A stretch of DNA of 64,000 nt from positions 2,666,001-2,730,000 of the forward strand of contig CBDCOU010000003.1 of the NCBI GenBank assembly GCA_965219935.1, given 5' to 3'. Position 1 is the stretch's first letter; each line of letters opens with the position of its first letter. Source of the DNA: Bin34 sp965219935. GTDB lineage: Bacteria > Chloroflexota > Anaerolineae > Caldilineales > Caldilineaceae. The translations under genes and the position numbers were made by a program. Positions 15,999-25,038 of this stretch are shown one piece after another. Under the pieces are notes generated by a model, which had not been told where the DNA came from, searched no databases, and saw only the letters and a program-made list of their open reading frames with translations.

Positions 15999-17360
15999 AT
16001 GTTTCTCGGGATCCACTCCCAAACGCGATACGCAAGCCTTCTCCTGACCTTGTTCATCGTGTTCGTCCTGATGTTGGCGGGATGCAACGGCAATCGCAAT
16101 CAACCGCCGGAACCGCCCCCCATGCCTCCCACACCGGTGGCGGCGGACGCCGAATCGGAACCAACCCGCACCCCAACCCCGGACATGCCCCCGGAACCCA
16201 CGGACACACCCGCACCCCCACCGCCAACAAACACCCCTGCAGCTCCGGACCCGACGGCCACAGTCACGCCACAACCCACGGCTACACCGGTTCCCCTGCC
16301 CACCGCCACGCCCGAACCACCGCCGGCGGCCTCGGTCACCAACACCACCTCGAACCTGCGCCGCGGACCGGGGACAGATTTCCCCGTCGCCGGTCAGCTT
16401 GCGGCCGGCGCGCTGGTCCGGCCGGTCGCACGAAACAGCGACGGGACCTGGCTGCAACTGGACTCGGGGGTCTGGATCTGGGCCCAGTTGGTGGATCACG
16501 TCCCACCGGGTCTGCCGGTGGCCGCCCTGCCGCCAACACCGATTCCGCCCACCAGCACCCCCACGACCCAGGCTCCGACGGTGCCACCCGCCACCGAAGA
16601 CCCCTACCGGAACATGCTGGCACAGCTTCCGGTCGGGAACCGTGCCCACTACGACACCTATGACAGGGATGAATGGATTCATTGGGTCGATGACGACCGC
16701 GACTGCGAGGACGCCCGGGCCGAGGTCCTGATTGCCGAAAGCCAACGGTCCGTCACCTACCGTGCGAACGGCTGCACCGTCGACACGGGTCTCTGGGTGG
16801 GCCCTTGGGGCGGGCGGACATTCACCCAGGCCAGCCAAGTGGACATCGATCACCACGTGCCCCTCTTCAACGCCCACATCTCCGGCGGCCATGCCTGGAG
16901 CAGGAACCGGAAACGGACCTACGCCAACGACCTGGCCCTGGCATCGGCGCTGCAGGCCACGGAGAATGGAGTCAACCGAGCCAAGGGTGCCGGTGCGCCC
17001 GACGAGTGGAAGCCTCCCGTGCAGGCTTCGTGGTGTCGGTATGCCCAGGACTGGGTTGAAGTCAAGCACAAGTACAGCCTGCTGGTGACCCAGGCGGAGA
17101 AATCCGCCCTGTCGTCCATGCTGGACACCTGTACCGGCCGACCCTACGTGCCCGCGGTCCAACCGGCGGTGCCGGTCCAGGCCACACCGGTCCCTCCGGC
17201 CGACGCGTCGCAGTCCAACTTCCCGCCCCCGCGCAGGCAGGGCCGGTACTGCAACGACTTCGACACCCGGGCCCAGTACGAGGCGTTTTATGCCGGCAGG
17301 GAGAAACCCGCCAGCCACGACAGAGACAAGGACGGCCGTTACTGCGAGGCACTGAATTAG
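15999..17360 (+). CDS. Surface lipoprotein: SH3b + HNH-like (DUF1524) nuclease + Excalibur domain
   Basis: This 453-residue exported protein has a signal peptide ending in lipobox LAGC with Cys at 29. A Pro/Thr-rich linker (about 35-110) leads to an SH3b domain (about 112-168: SNLRRGPGTDFPVAGQL, WLQLDSGVWIWA). A second linker precedes an HNH-like region: VDIDHHVPLFNAHISGGHAWS at 281-301, then NDLALASALQATENGVNRAKG, which matches DUF1524/secreted HNH nucleases. The C terminus (416-451) is an Excalibur domain with Cys418 and DRDKDGRYCE. It is probably a cell-surface, Ca-dependent nuclease. ATG 15999 was chosen because it gives a proper signal peptide. Confidence 0.85.
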   Translation: MFLGIHSQTRYASLLLTLFIVFVLMLAGCNGNRNQPPEPPPMPPTPVAADAESEPTRTPTPDMPPEPTDTPAPPPPTNTPAAPDPTATVTPQPTATPVPLPTATPEPPPAASVTNTTSNLRRGPGTDFPVAGQLAAGALVRPVARNSDGTWLQLDSGVWIWAQLVDHVPPGLPVAALPPTPIPPTSTPTTQAPTVPPATEDPYRNMLAQLPVGNRAHYDTYDRDEWIHWVDDDRDCEDARAEVLIAESQRSVTYRANGCTVDTGLWVGPWGGRTFTQASQVDIDHHVPLFNAHISGGHAWSRNRKRTYANDLALASALQATENGVNRAKGAGAPDEWKPPVQASWCRYAQDWVEVKHKYSLLVTQAEKSALSSMLDTCTGRPYVPAVQPAVPVQATPVPPADASQSNFPPPRRQGRYCNDFDTRAQYEAFYAGREKPASHDRDKDGRYCEALN

Positions 17361-17546
17361 CCCAGTCGGACCTGCATCCTCAAGCCAGGGGATTCGGGCA
17401 TCAGCCCTTGCAGAGGCCGGGACGGCAGGGCCTAACGCAAGCGGTTGACCGGGTCAGGCATTCTGTACGGAGGCAGGCCAACATGTCGCAACCTGTCGTC
17501 CTGCCACCTATTCCAAACCACCAGTTCCGCCGGAAACAACCACATC

Positions 17547-19592
17547 GTGACCCACACCAACCGCCTGATCCACGAAACGTCGCCCTACCTGAGGCAACAC
17601 GCACACAACCCAGTGGATTGGTATCCCTGGGGCGAGGAGGCCTTGGCGGTCGCCAAGGCCCGCGACCTGCCTATCTTCCTGAGCATTGGCTACAGTGCGT
17701 GCCATTGGTGCCATGTCATGGAACGGGAAAGTTTCGAAGACGCGGACACGGCGGCGGCGATGAACGCCGGCTTCATCAACATCAAGGTCGATCGGGAGGA
17801 ACGTCCGGACCTGGACGCCATCTATATGGAGTCGGTGCAGCTGATGACCCGGCACGGCGGCTGGCCGATGAGCGTGTTCCTCCTGCCGGACGGCACGCCG
17901 TTCCACGGTGGCACCTACTTCCCGCCGATTCCCCATCAGGGCATGCCCAGCTTCCGGCAGGTCCTCCAGGCCGTATCCGATGCATACCGCCAGCGCCGCG
18001 CCGACCTAACGGAACACGGCCGGAAGCTGGTCGCGCTCATGCAGTCTTCGCAGGACCGGACAGCAGGCGATGCGGACATGCCTGCCGCCATCCTGGACAA
18101 GGCTGTTCGCCAACTGCGCAATACCTTCGACAGCCAAGCGGGAGGGTTCGGGGACGCACCCAAGTTTCCCCAGCCGATGACCCTGGACTTCCTGCTTGCC
18201 TACAACTGGGAACAGCAGAATCTTGCCGACCGGCACATGGCCGAACACACCCTAACCCGGATGCTGAACGGAGGCATCTACGACCAGTTGGGGGGCGGCT
18301 TCCACCGCTACAGCGTGGATGCGGTGTGGCTGGTGCCCCACTTCGAAAAGATGCTGTACGACAACGCCCAGTTGCTGCGCACCTGCCTACACGCATGGCA
18401 GCTAACCGGCCACAGCGACTACTTGCGCGTGATCAACGAAACCTTCGAATGGCTGCGGCGGGAAATGACCCATCCCGAGGGCGGTTTCTTCAGTGCCCAG
18501 GACGCGGACAGCGAAGGCGAGGAAGGCAAGTTCTTCGTGTGGTCGCAGGAAGAAATCGAGGAGGTTTTGTCCGAGGAGGCGGCACGCGTCGTCGCCACCG
18601 TATTTGGTGTTACGGAGAATGGCAACTTCGAGGGCCACAACATCCTCCACCGTCCCATGGCACCCGAGGAGGCATGCCGGCGGCTGCGCCTGCAGCCGCG
18701 CAAGATGCAGTCCATCCTGGATCAGGCCATGCAGTCCCTCTTCGAGGTTCGGGAGCAGAGGATCCATCCCGACACGGACGACAAGATTCTCTGCGAGTGG
18801 AATGGACTGATGATCCACGCCCTGGCCGAATGCGGTTCGGTGCTGGGCAATCCGGACATGCTGCAGGCGGCCCGCAATGCCGCGAACTTTGTCTGGAACC
18901 ACATGCGGAGCCCGGACGGCACGCTGCTCCGCACCTGGAAGGACGGCACGGCGCACCTGCGCGGGTACCTCGAGGACCACGCCGCCTACGGGCGCGCCCT
19001 GCTGGCCCTGTTCGAGGCTGAAGGGAACATGGAGTGGTTGACACGCTGCTGTGCGATCACGGAGACGATGCTCGCGGAGTTCGAGGACCAGGATGATCCC
19101 GGAGGATTTTTCCAGACGGGTCACAGCCACGAGGCCCTGGTCATGCGTCGCAAGGACATCCAGGACAACGCCATCCCCAGTGGCAACAGCATGGCGGCCG
19201 AACTCCTGATCCGACTGGCCTGGGTCACGGACGAAGCCCGGTACCGGGCAGCCGCCCAGCGGGTGTTCCAGTTTGCGGGAAGTCTGCTGTCGGGGTATCC
19301 GACTGCTGCCGGTCGTATGCTCGCCGCCTTGCAGGCCTGGCAGGCAACCCCGCAGGAAATTGTCATCACCGGCGATCCCACCGATCCTGTCAAGTCGGAC
19401 TTGGCAAACCAGGCCCGGCGCATGTACCACCCGAACCGGATCGTGGTGGAGGTGGAGCCGGACCATGGATCCGACCTGCCTCTCTTGGCCGGGAAATCGA
19501 TGTCGGATGGCCAACCCGCGGCCTGGATCTGCCAAAACCGAACCTGCCAGGCACCGGTGCACACCGTGCAGGATCTGCTGACTAGCCTCTAA
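17547..19592 (+). CDS. DUF255 thioredoxin-fold protein (YyaL/SPATA20 family)
   Basis: This 681-residue protein has an N-terminal thioredoxin-like domain beginning THTNRLIHETSPYLRQHAHNPVDWYPWG, with the motif SACHWCHVM (Cys 52 and 55) and VDREERPDLDAIYM. It continues as a six-hairpin glycosidase-like barrel (GGIYDQLGGGFHRYSVDAVWLVPHFEKMLYDNAQLL; DDKILCEWNGLMIHALAECG). The family is conserved from bacteria to humans, with an unsettled role in redox or carbohydrate metabolism. I chose GTG 17547 because it matches family N termini; an ATG at 17445 would add 34 residues of unlike sequence. Confidence 0.9.
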   Translation: MTHTNRLIHETSPYLRQHAHNPVDWYPWGEEALAVAKARDLPIFLSIGYSACHWCHVMERESFEDADTAAAMNAGFINIKVDREERPDLDAIYMESVQLMTRHGGWPMSVFLLPDGTPFHGGTYFPPIPHQGMPSFRQVLQAVSDAYRQRRADLTEHGRKLVALMQSSQDRTAGDADMPAAILDKAVRQLRNTFDSQAGGFGDAPKFPQPMTLDFLLAYNWEQQNLADRHMAEHTLTRMLNGGIYDQLGGGFHRYSVDAVWLVPHFEKMLYDNAQLLRTCLHAWQLTGHSDYLRVINETFEWLRREMTHPEGGFFSAQDADSEGEEGKFFVWSQEEIEEVLSEEAARVVATVFGVTENGNFEGHNILHRPMAPEEACRRLRLQPRKMQSILDQAMQSLFEVREQRIHPDTDDKILCEWNGLMIHALAECGSVLGNPDMLQAARNAANFVWNHMRSPDGTLLRTWKDGTAHLRGYLEDHAAYGRALLALFEAEGNMEWLTRCCAITETMLAEFEDQDDPGGFFQTGHSHEALVMRRKDIQDNAIPSGNSMAAELLIRLAWVTDEARYRAAAQRVFQFAGSLLSGYPTAAGRMLAALQAWQATPQEIVITGDPTDPVKSDLANQARRMYHPNRIVVEVEPDHGSDLPLLAGKSMSDGQPAAWICQNRTCQAPVHTVQDLLTSL

Positions 19593-19649
19593 CGATCCAT
19601 CTCAACAACCGTGCAAGACGACGTCCGTCTTATGCTACTGGCCCTGTCC

Positions 19650-20915
19650 CTACGGGCCGCGACCGGATTCGTCATCCGGGACCTGCAGTAGGGACCGCCA
19701 CTCGTTGGGCATTTCCCGCACCGCCAGAATGCGATCTACCGGGTCCATCGGCGAACCGTGTTCCCGCCAGTGTGCTGCGATGTGGTCGCAGTCCTCCGCG
19801 GGCAAGCGGTCGGACAAAAGTTTGTGCAGCAGATCGATGGCCATATCCGTCCGTTCCGCCTCCCGGCCGAGGACCATGCCCTCCACCCGGCCTTCTTCCC
19901 GGCCTTCTTCCCGGCCCTCTTCCCGGCCCTCCTGCCGACCGCGTACCTCAGCCTCCTGTTTTTCCCTGTCCTGTCGGTACCGCTCGTCGGTCTCCCGATC
20001 GCGCCAGCGGCCCTCTGCCGCGTCTCGCCACTGGAACCGCGGAACCGGCCCGAGCCCTTCCGGTGATCTGTGGGTCTCCCCACTCGCCTCCTGTTCGGCC
20101 AGCATCATGCGGATATGCGCGTCAAACACCTCGCTCCAATAGGCTTGTGCCTGAGGCTCGGACAACCCGGGATCGGCCGGCACCCTCCGGTAGGCACTAC
20201 CCTCCAGCCGATACACCAACAGTTCCTGCGGCGAATCATCCCGGCGCTTGCCACCCAAATCGTAGAGCAGGTACTCATGGACCCCCAAGGCCTCGTACAA
20301 CCGCAGCTTGTTGCCTAGGTCCCGTGCCGCTGTGGACTTCGACAGGATCTCCAGCACCAGCTCCGGGACGGCATCGTCAGGACGTGGTAGGCGGTCCTCC
20401 GGTTGCCGCGCCGGATCCAAATCCTCCTCGGACGGCATTACGGTCAGATCGGGCTTCACCGTATTCGCCGGGCTGCCCTGCCGGGTCCGCAGCCCCAGGC
20501 GCTCCGCGATCTCCGGCACAAAACTGTAGCGGGTCTGGTACGTCACGCGGTAGCCGACCCGGTCCCGGGCGGTATCGCGCATGTACAGTTCGATGGCCTG
20601 CGGTCGGTCGTCGTCGAAGTGCTGCACGCCATCCTCGTCAAATTCACAAAGTTGGACGCTCCACCAGGGGCCATAGTTGGGATCGGTCGTCCAATCATCC
20701 TCGTACTCGTGGGCGACGTCGTACGGATACCACGATTCGTAATGGTCAAGATCCTCCAGCGCGCGCTGCCACTCGTCGAGGTGCTCCAGCCGCCACGCGA
20801 TCCGCGCGGCTCGCGCCGCCTGTGTCATGGTCGGATCGGCGACGGGGTGCGGCTCCCACACACGCCCGTTGGACACCGTCAGCGCCGGCGTCCGTTCCCG
20901 CACCGCTGTGCTCAT
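19650..20915 (-). CDS. Uma2-family nuclease-like protein with Gly-Arg-Glu-Glu repeats
   Basis: This 421-residue protein carries the Uma2 core: TVKPDLTVMPSEEDLD, PELVLEILSKSTAARDLGNKLRLYEALGVHEYLLYDLG (Glu and Lys of the PD-(D/E)xK pattern). Downstream it has a highly charged stretch with four 12-bp coding repeats (GREEGREEGREEGR) at 19887-19934, then a helical C-terminal domain ending in MPNEWRSLLQVPDD. Such repeats are common between the nuclease-like core and tail in Rpn/Uma2-type proteins. ATG 20915 is chosen because GGAGGTGAGG lies directly before it. It is convergent with the DUF255 gene. Confidence 0.85.
   Translation of the reverse strand: MSTAVRERTPALTVSNGRVWEPHPVADPTMTQAARAARIAWRLEHLDEWQRALEDLDHYESWYPYDVAHEYEDDWTTDPNYGPWWSVQLCEFDEDGVQHFDDDRPQAIELYMRDTARDRVGYRVTYQTRYSFVPEIAERLGLRTRQGSPANTVKPDLTVMPSEEDLDPARQPEDRLPRPDDAVPELVLEILSKSTAARDLGNKLRLYEALGVHEYLLYDLGGKRRDDSPQELLVYRLEGSAYRRVPADPGLSEPQAQAYWSEVFDAHIRMMLAEQEASGETHRSPEGLGPVPRFQWRDAAEGRWRDRETDERYRQDREKQEAEVRGRQEGREEGREEGREEGRVEGMVLGREAERTDMAIDLLHKLLSDRLPAEDCDHIAAHWREHGSPMDPVDRILAVREMPNEWRSLLQVPDDESGRGP
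19887..19934 (-). repeat. Four 12-bp tandem repeats coding GREE units
   Basis: Units of CCGGCCTTCTTC-type on the plus strand (last two with CCGGCCCTC variants) repeat at 12-base period inside the Uma2 gene and code Gly-Arg-Glu-Glu (last unit degenerate). Slippage could change the copy number without breaking the frame. Confidence 0.85.
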
Positions 20916-21111
20916 CCTCACCTCCCGCGTCTGCGCCAAGGCCCCATTCTACCCGGCCGACCAACCCGTGGTTGCACTCGGGCAACCGCAGGGCAGCGAC
21001 CAGTCGAACCCGCGCATGGCAACAGCGGGTGAAACCCCCGGCTCGACTTCCCGTGGCGTTTCCGTGCGGAACTCCTGGCCGGCGCGCTGCATGGTTGCCT
21101 CATGGTTGACA

Positions 21112-21135
21112 CTTTGGCGCACACCTGCGCCAAGG
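21112..21135 (-). other. Hairpin downstream of the sugar permease gene
   Basis: CTTTGGCGC and GCGCCAAGG form a 9-bp stem with one T-G pair around a 6-base loop. It lies 85 bases past the last gene of the sugar importer and before the Uma2 gene on the same strand. No T tract follows, so termination is only possible. Confidence 0.35.
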
Positions 21136-21219
21136 ACCGGAGCACATCAGACTCCGGTTGGCAGGACACTGCACGCATCCTGAAGGATGTCAGTCCGAAC
21201 CAGATTCGCTCACACCGGC

Positions 21220-22110
21220 TCAACCCTTGATACCCGACATGATCACGCCGCGGATAAAGTAACGCTGCAGGATGAAGAACAGAATCAGCGAAGGCAACAT
21301 GGAAATGACGGATCCCGCCATCAGCAGATGTTCGGTGGGCTCGCCGCGTTGGGCCACGTTGGCCAGGATCTGGGTACGCAGAAACATCAATCCCACCGAT
21401 ACCGTGTAGTTGGTCATGCTCGTGAGATAGATGAGCGGCCGCATCAGTTCGTTCCAGGACCCCTGGAAGAACAGAATGGACAGGGTGATCATCACCGGCA
21501 CCGACAGCGGCACCAGAATGCTCCGATAGAACCGCATGACATGGCACCCGTCGATCTTGGCGGCATCGCTCAAATCGCGCGGAATGCTCAGGAAGAACTG
21601 TCGAAACAGGAAAATCGCGAACGGACCGCCCCCAAACCAGTCGGGTAGAAACAGGGGCCAGAAGGTATCCACCATCCGCAGCTCATTGAAAATCAGATAG
21701 GTGGGAATCAGCGTCACTTCCATGGGCAGCATCATGGTGGACAGCATGAGGATGAAAATGGCCTGCCGGCCCCGGAAGCGAAAGTGGGAGAAACCGTAGG
21801 CAACCAGTGATGCCGTTAACACCCCGCCCACCGTCGAGGCAACCGTGATGACCGCGGTGTTGCCCATGAACCGGAAAAAGGGCAGGACATCATTCACCTC
21901 CATGAAGTTGAGCCACCGAGGAGCGGGGGGAAACCACAGGGGTGGAATGACATTCAGCTCGATGGGCAGCTTGAGGGCACTGGACACCGCCCAGAACAAG
22001 GGGAAGCCAAAGACGAAGGCCAACACCACCGTCAGGATGTTGGTGAAGACGTCCCATGCCTGGATGGGACCGCGTGCGCCTCTGGCCGTCGCGGCGTCGC
22101 CTGCGGTCAT
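21220..22110 (-). CDS. Sugar ABC transporter permease, CUT1 MalG type
   Basis: This 296-residue permease has six predicted membrane segments and the EAA loop DLSDAAKIDGCHVMRFYRSILVPLS at about 195-219, which contacts the ATPase. The ending FIRGVIMSGIKG is the usual MalG-type end. ATG 22110 overlaps the stop of the MalF-type gene by 4 bases (ATGA), so the two are translationally coupled. Carbohydrates or carbohydrate-like compounds are the usual substrates. No ATPase gene is nearby, so the pair probably uses a shared MsmX-type ATPase encoded elsewhere. Confidence 0.94.
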   Translation of the reverse strand: MTAGDAATARGARGPIQAWDVFTNILTVVLAFVFGFPLFWAVSSALKLPIELNVIPPLWFPPAPRWLNFMEVNDVLPFFRFMGNTAVITVASTVGGVLTASLVAYGFSHFRFRGRQAIFILMLSTMMLPMEVTLIPTYLIFNELRMVDTFWPLFLPDWFGGGPFAIFLFRQFFLSIPRDLSDAAKIDGCHVMRFYRSILVPLSVPVMITLSILFFQGSWNELMRPLIYLTSMTNYTVSVGLMFLRTQILANVAQRGEPTEHLLMAGSVISMLPSLILFFILQRYFIRGVIMSGIKG

Positions 22111-23036
22111 GACGCCCGATTGTCCGTTTCGCCCTCGTAGTGCACCCAGCCGCCACTGAACCTGAACTGAATCAGGGTGAACACCAGCACGATGACGAAC
22201 AAAATCCAGGCCAGGGCCGATGCGTATCCCAGCTGCCAGTGGCTGAAGGCCTGGGTAAACAGGTGCAGGACGTAGAAGTAGCTGCCGTAGAAGGGCCCCC
22301 CCTGCGTGGAGACATACACGGCCCCGAAAATCTTGAAGGCCGCGATCAAGCCCGTGATCAACACGAAAAACAGGGTGGGGCTGAGCAAGGGCAGCGTGAT
22401 GTGGCGAAAGCGTCGGCCCCGGCCTGCGCCGTCCACCTTGGCGGCATCGTACATTTCGCCCGGCACATTCTGCAGGCCCGCCAGCAGGATGATCATGGTG
22501 GGACCGCCGGCACTCCACAGGGCCAGCAGGATGAAGGTGGGCTTGACCCAGATGCGGGAATTGAACCAGCCCGGGCCCTCGACTTCAAACAGTTTCCAGA
22601 GCCAGCCGTTGATCAGGCCGTAGTCGGGTTGGAATATGTACAGAAACAGGAAGGTGGCCGACACCACCGGCACGATGGAAGGCAGGTAATAGATGGTCCG
22701 CCATATGGCGCGACCCGGAATTCTGCGATCCAACAGCAGGGCCAGCATCAGCGACAGGCATACGCCCAAAGGAACGGCCAATCCCACGTAATACAACGTG
22801 TTCCAGAGCGACATGCCGAAGAGCTCGTCCTTGGCAAATGCCCTAACGTAATTGGCCAACCCAATCCAAGCCGGCTTCAAGGGAAAGGCATATTCGGTAA
22901 AGCTGAAGTACAGGGACACCAGCATCGGACCTGCCGTGAACAGCAGAAACCCGAGAACCCAAGGGGAAATGAGCAGGAATCCCCACAATTCCTCGACGCG
23001 TGCAACACGGCTGCGCGCACGGTAACGGGCAATCAT
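22107..23036 (-). CDS. Sugar ABC transporter permease, CUT1 MalF type
   Basis: This 309-residue permease opens with an Arg-rich cytoplasmic end and ELWGFLLISPWVLGFLLFTAGPM. A family-typical NTLYYVGLAVPLGVCLSLMLALLL segment follows, and the EAA loop is EMYDAAKVDGAGRGRRFRHITLPLL. ATG 23036 is preceded by AGGTGA; the codon before it is TTG and could also serve. It forms the channel with the MalG-type protein downstream. The 84 bases separating it from the binding-protein gene contain a strong hairpin. Confidence 0.94.
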   Translation of the reverse strand: MIARYRARSRVARVEELWGFLLISPWVLGFLLFTAGPMLVSLYFSFTEYAFPLKPAWIGLANYVRAFAKDELFGMSLWNTLYYVGLAVPLGVCLSLMLALLLDRRIPGRAIWRTIYYLPSIVPVVSATFLFLYIFQPDYGLINGWLWKLFEVEGPGWFNSRIWVKPTFILLALWSAGGPTMIILLAGLQNVPGEMYDAAKVDGAGRGRRFRHITLPLLSPTLFFVLITGLIAAFKIFGAVYVSTQGGPFYGSYFYVLHLFTQAFSHWQLGYASALAWILFVIVLVFTLIQFRFSGGWVHYEGETDNRAS

Positions 23037-23059
23037 CAATCACCTAAGCGAGAGCCGAA

Positions 23060-23090
23060 GGTCGCTGCACGCCTTGCGGCGGCAGCAACC
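23060..23090 (-). other. Intercistronic hairpin with GCAA tetraloop (binding protein/permease)
   Basis: On the minus strand GGTTGCTGC-CGCC pairs with GGCG-T-GCAGCGACC across a GCAA tetraloop: 13 base pairs with one bulged T and one T-G pair. GNRA loops are unusually stable in RNA. No T tract follows. It lies between the binding-protein stop and the MalF-type start, in the same position as hairpins at 3796-3831 and 60471-60505. Confidence 0.7.
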
Positions 23091-23123
23091 CTCAACCGGT
23101 GTGGTGAACCAATGGAATGGCGA

Positions 23124-24473
23124 TCAGGCAGCTTCGACGGGCGGCATGTCCAGGATTTCCTGGATCGCCTCCTGCAGCCGCTCACAGCCTTCCTGGGCAC
23201 TGAGTTCGTTCAGATAGATGCCCTCAAGCAATGGCGCCGTGGCCTGGATCACTTCCGAATCACGTCCGTTATGGGGGGCCGGGAAAGGCTTGACATCCTT
23301 GAGCACCTGGAAATGCGGAATGATCAGGGGATCGCTGGCTACGCTCGGATCCTCAAAAACGTCATACCTCAATCCGGGTTCGCCGATGCGGCCGATACCC
23401 TCGACGCCCACTTCCTGACTCGACAGATACTTGATCCACTGGAAGGTTTCGTAGGGGTGTTCGCTGGAACTCCAGATGGGGAAGTTGTTGCATCCGGCGA
23501 ATCCACCGCGCTTCCCGGTGGGTCCCTTGGGCCCCGGAACCAGGCTGAAGGTCAGGCCTTCCGGCGTAATGTCGCCCAGATAGGCCCCTTCCCACACACC
23601 CGAAAGGGCCGTCGCCAGTTTGCCGGACGACCAAAGCTGCTGCTTGGCTGCGGAATCAGCCATCACCGGCAATGCTTCGACCTCGTGATACATGTCCTGA
23701 ATCCACTTCATGCCGGCAACCGCGCCGGGTTCGGCCCAGGTGGCCTGGGAGCCGTCTTCGTTCAGGGGCCATCCGTCATGGGCGGAAACCAGCGTGAGAT
23801 TCGCCTGGTACCAGGCGCCAAACCAAATGCCCCAGCTATCCGACTTGCCGTCGTCGTCCGTGTCCCGGGTCAATCTGGCCGCGGCATCCCGCAGGTCGTC
23901 GTAGGTCCAGTCCTCCGTGGGCAGATCCACGCCTGCGTCCGCGAAAATCTCGGGCGCAAAGTAGAGACCGGCGTGACCGGCATGGCCGTTCACGGGCAGG
24001 GCAAAGAGCTTGCCGTTCACCCGGTTGGAACTGAGCGGCCCTTCAATGAAGACGGACAGGTCGTAGTCGTCCAGGGCCACGAACTCATCCAGTTCCTGCA
24101 ACAGCCCGCGGGTGGTGAACTTGCTCATCCCGAAGTGGGAGGCGTGTCGGAAAGCGTCGCCTGCGGTCCCGCCTGCGATACGGGCCATGATGGTCTGGTC
24201 GTACCCCTGCGGAATGACATCCACGGTGACCTGAATGCCTTCCTGGTCCGCGTTGAAGCGTTCAGCCAATTCCTTGCGGTATTCCAAATCCTGAACCACA
24301 TTGCGGTCGAACATCACGATCTCGACGACCGCTTCATCCGCCGGTGCCATCCCGGCGTCATCACTCGATGGCGCGGCCGGTGTCGCCGGCACACAGGCCA
24401 CCAACGCCGATGCGGCGCCGACGCCAGCCAACCCGCGCAGGAAACCGCGTCTTGACATTCTCTTGGTATTCAT
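23124..24473 (-). CDS. Tat-exported sugar-binding lipoprotein of ABC importer (SBP family 1)
   Basis: This 449-residue binding protein has a twin-arginine signal SRRGFLRG at residues 7-14, a hydrophobic stretch, and lipobox LVAC with Cys at 27, so it is probably exported folded and anchored by lipid. The body fits family 1 solute-binding proteins (LAERFNADQEGIQVTVDVIPQGYDQTIMARIAGGTAGDAF; GGFAGCNNFPIWSSSEHPYETFQWIKYL). It delivers ligand to the two CUT1 permeases downstream. ATG 24473 follows an AGGAG site. Ligand is unknown; the neighbouring amidohydrolase, cupin and phosphodiesterase suggest a modified sugar or sugar phosphate. Confidence 0.93.
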   Translation of the reverse strand: MNTKRMSRRGFLRGLAGVGAASALVACVPATPAAPSSDDAGMAPADEAVVEIVMFDRNVVQDLEYRKELAERFNADQEGIQVTVDVIPQGYDQTIMARIAGGTAGDAFRHASHFGMSKFTTRGLLQELDEFVALDDYDLSVFIEGPLSSNRVNGKLFALPVNGHAGHAGLYFAPEIFADAGVDLPTEDWTYDDLRDAAARLTRDTDDDGKSDSWGIWFGAWYQANLTLVSAHDGWPLNEDGSQATWAEPGAVAGMKWIQDMYHEVEALPVMADSAAKQQLWSSGKLATALSGVWEGAYLGDITPEGLTFSLVPGPKGPTGKRGGFAGCNNFPIWSSSEHPYETFQWIKYLSSQEVGVEGIGRIGEPGLRYDVFEDPSVASDPLIIPHFQVLKDVKPFPAPHNGRDSEVIQATAPLLEGIYLNELSAQEGCERLQEAIQEILDMPPVEAA

Positions 24474-25038
24474 TACATCTCCTGAAACTCTTGCAAGAAC
24501 CTTCCCCAAAGGATTCGAAGATGCCGAACCTTGCAGTTCAGCGACAGCACCGTACAGGCATGGGGCATAGTGCATTATGGCAGACCGTCACGACCGCAGT
24601 GCGCCCCCTTCCCGTAACAGTAAACCTCAGGCGGCAGGCAACACCGAAGAGCCAGGTTCAGGATTTTGATCGGTTCGCGGGCAGATTCCGGGTCCGCTTG
24701 CAGAACCGTCTCAATGGCGACCGACAGAATGGTGAAGGTTCGGCCAAGCCCGGGAGCTACAGGCGGTTTTAACAACGCCGTGGGCATGCGTCGGCAGCGG
24801 TGACAGCACTGGACCACCCAGGCACGGTACCGCCTCCAGCCCAGCCAGACCAGGCAGCGGTAGGCGAGGGGAACGATGCGCAGACGCGTCTCCCACAGCA
24901 GGTGCCGGACAGCCGACAAGCAACGAGCCGGAGCCCAAGCCTCAACGGTGCAATATGAACCGGGCCGCGCGGCATCCAGGGGGATGAAGCCGGCGTCCTT
25001 TACGTGGACGACAGCCAAGGTGCACCGCATCCGGGCAC
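24474..25038 (-). other. 565-base interval with no recognised gene
   Basis: The interval lies between the cupin stop and the binding-protein start. The long minus-strand frame across it has no family features and overlaps the cupin gene in another frame, so I do not call it. The stretch before ATG 24473 should carry the importer promoter, but no convincing -35/-10 pair was found. A patch around 24780-24930 reads like Arg/Trp-rich coding sequence on the minus strand and could be a decayed gene. Confidence 0.4.

Noticed and set aside
19611..19665. Small inverted repeats between the DUF255 and Uma2 stops as a terminator
   Set aside because: Stems are only 5-6 bp and have no T tract; too weak to call.
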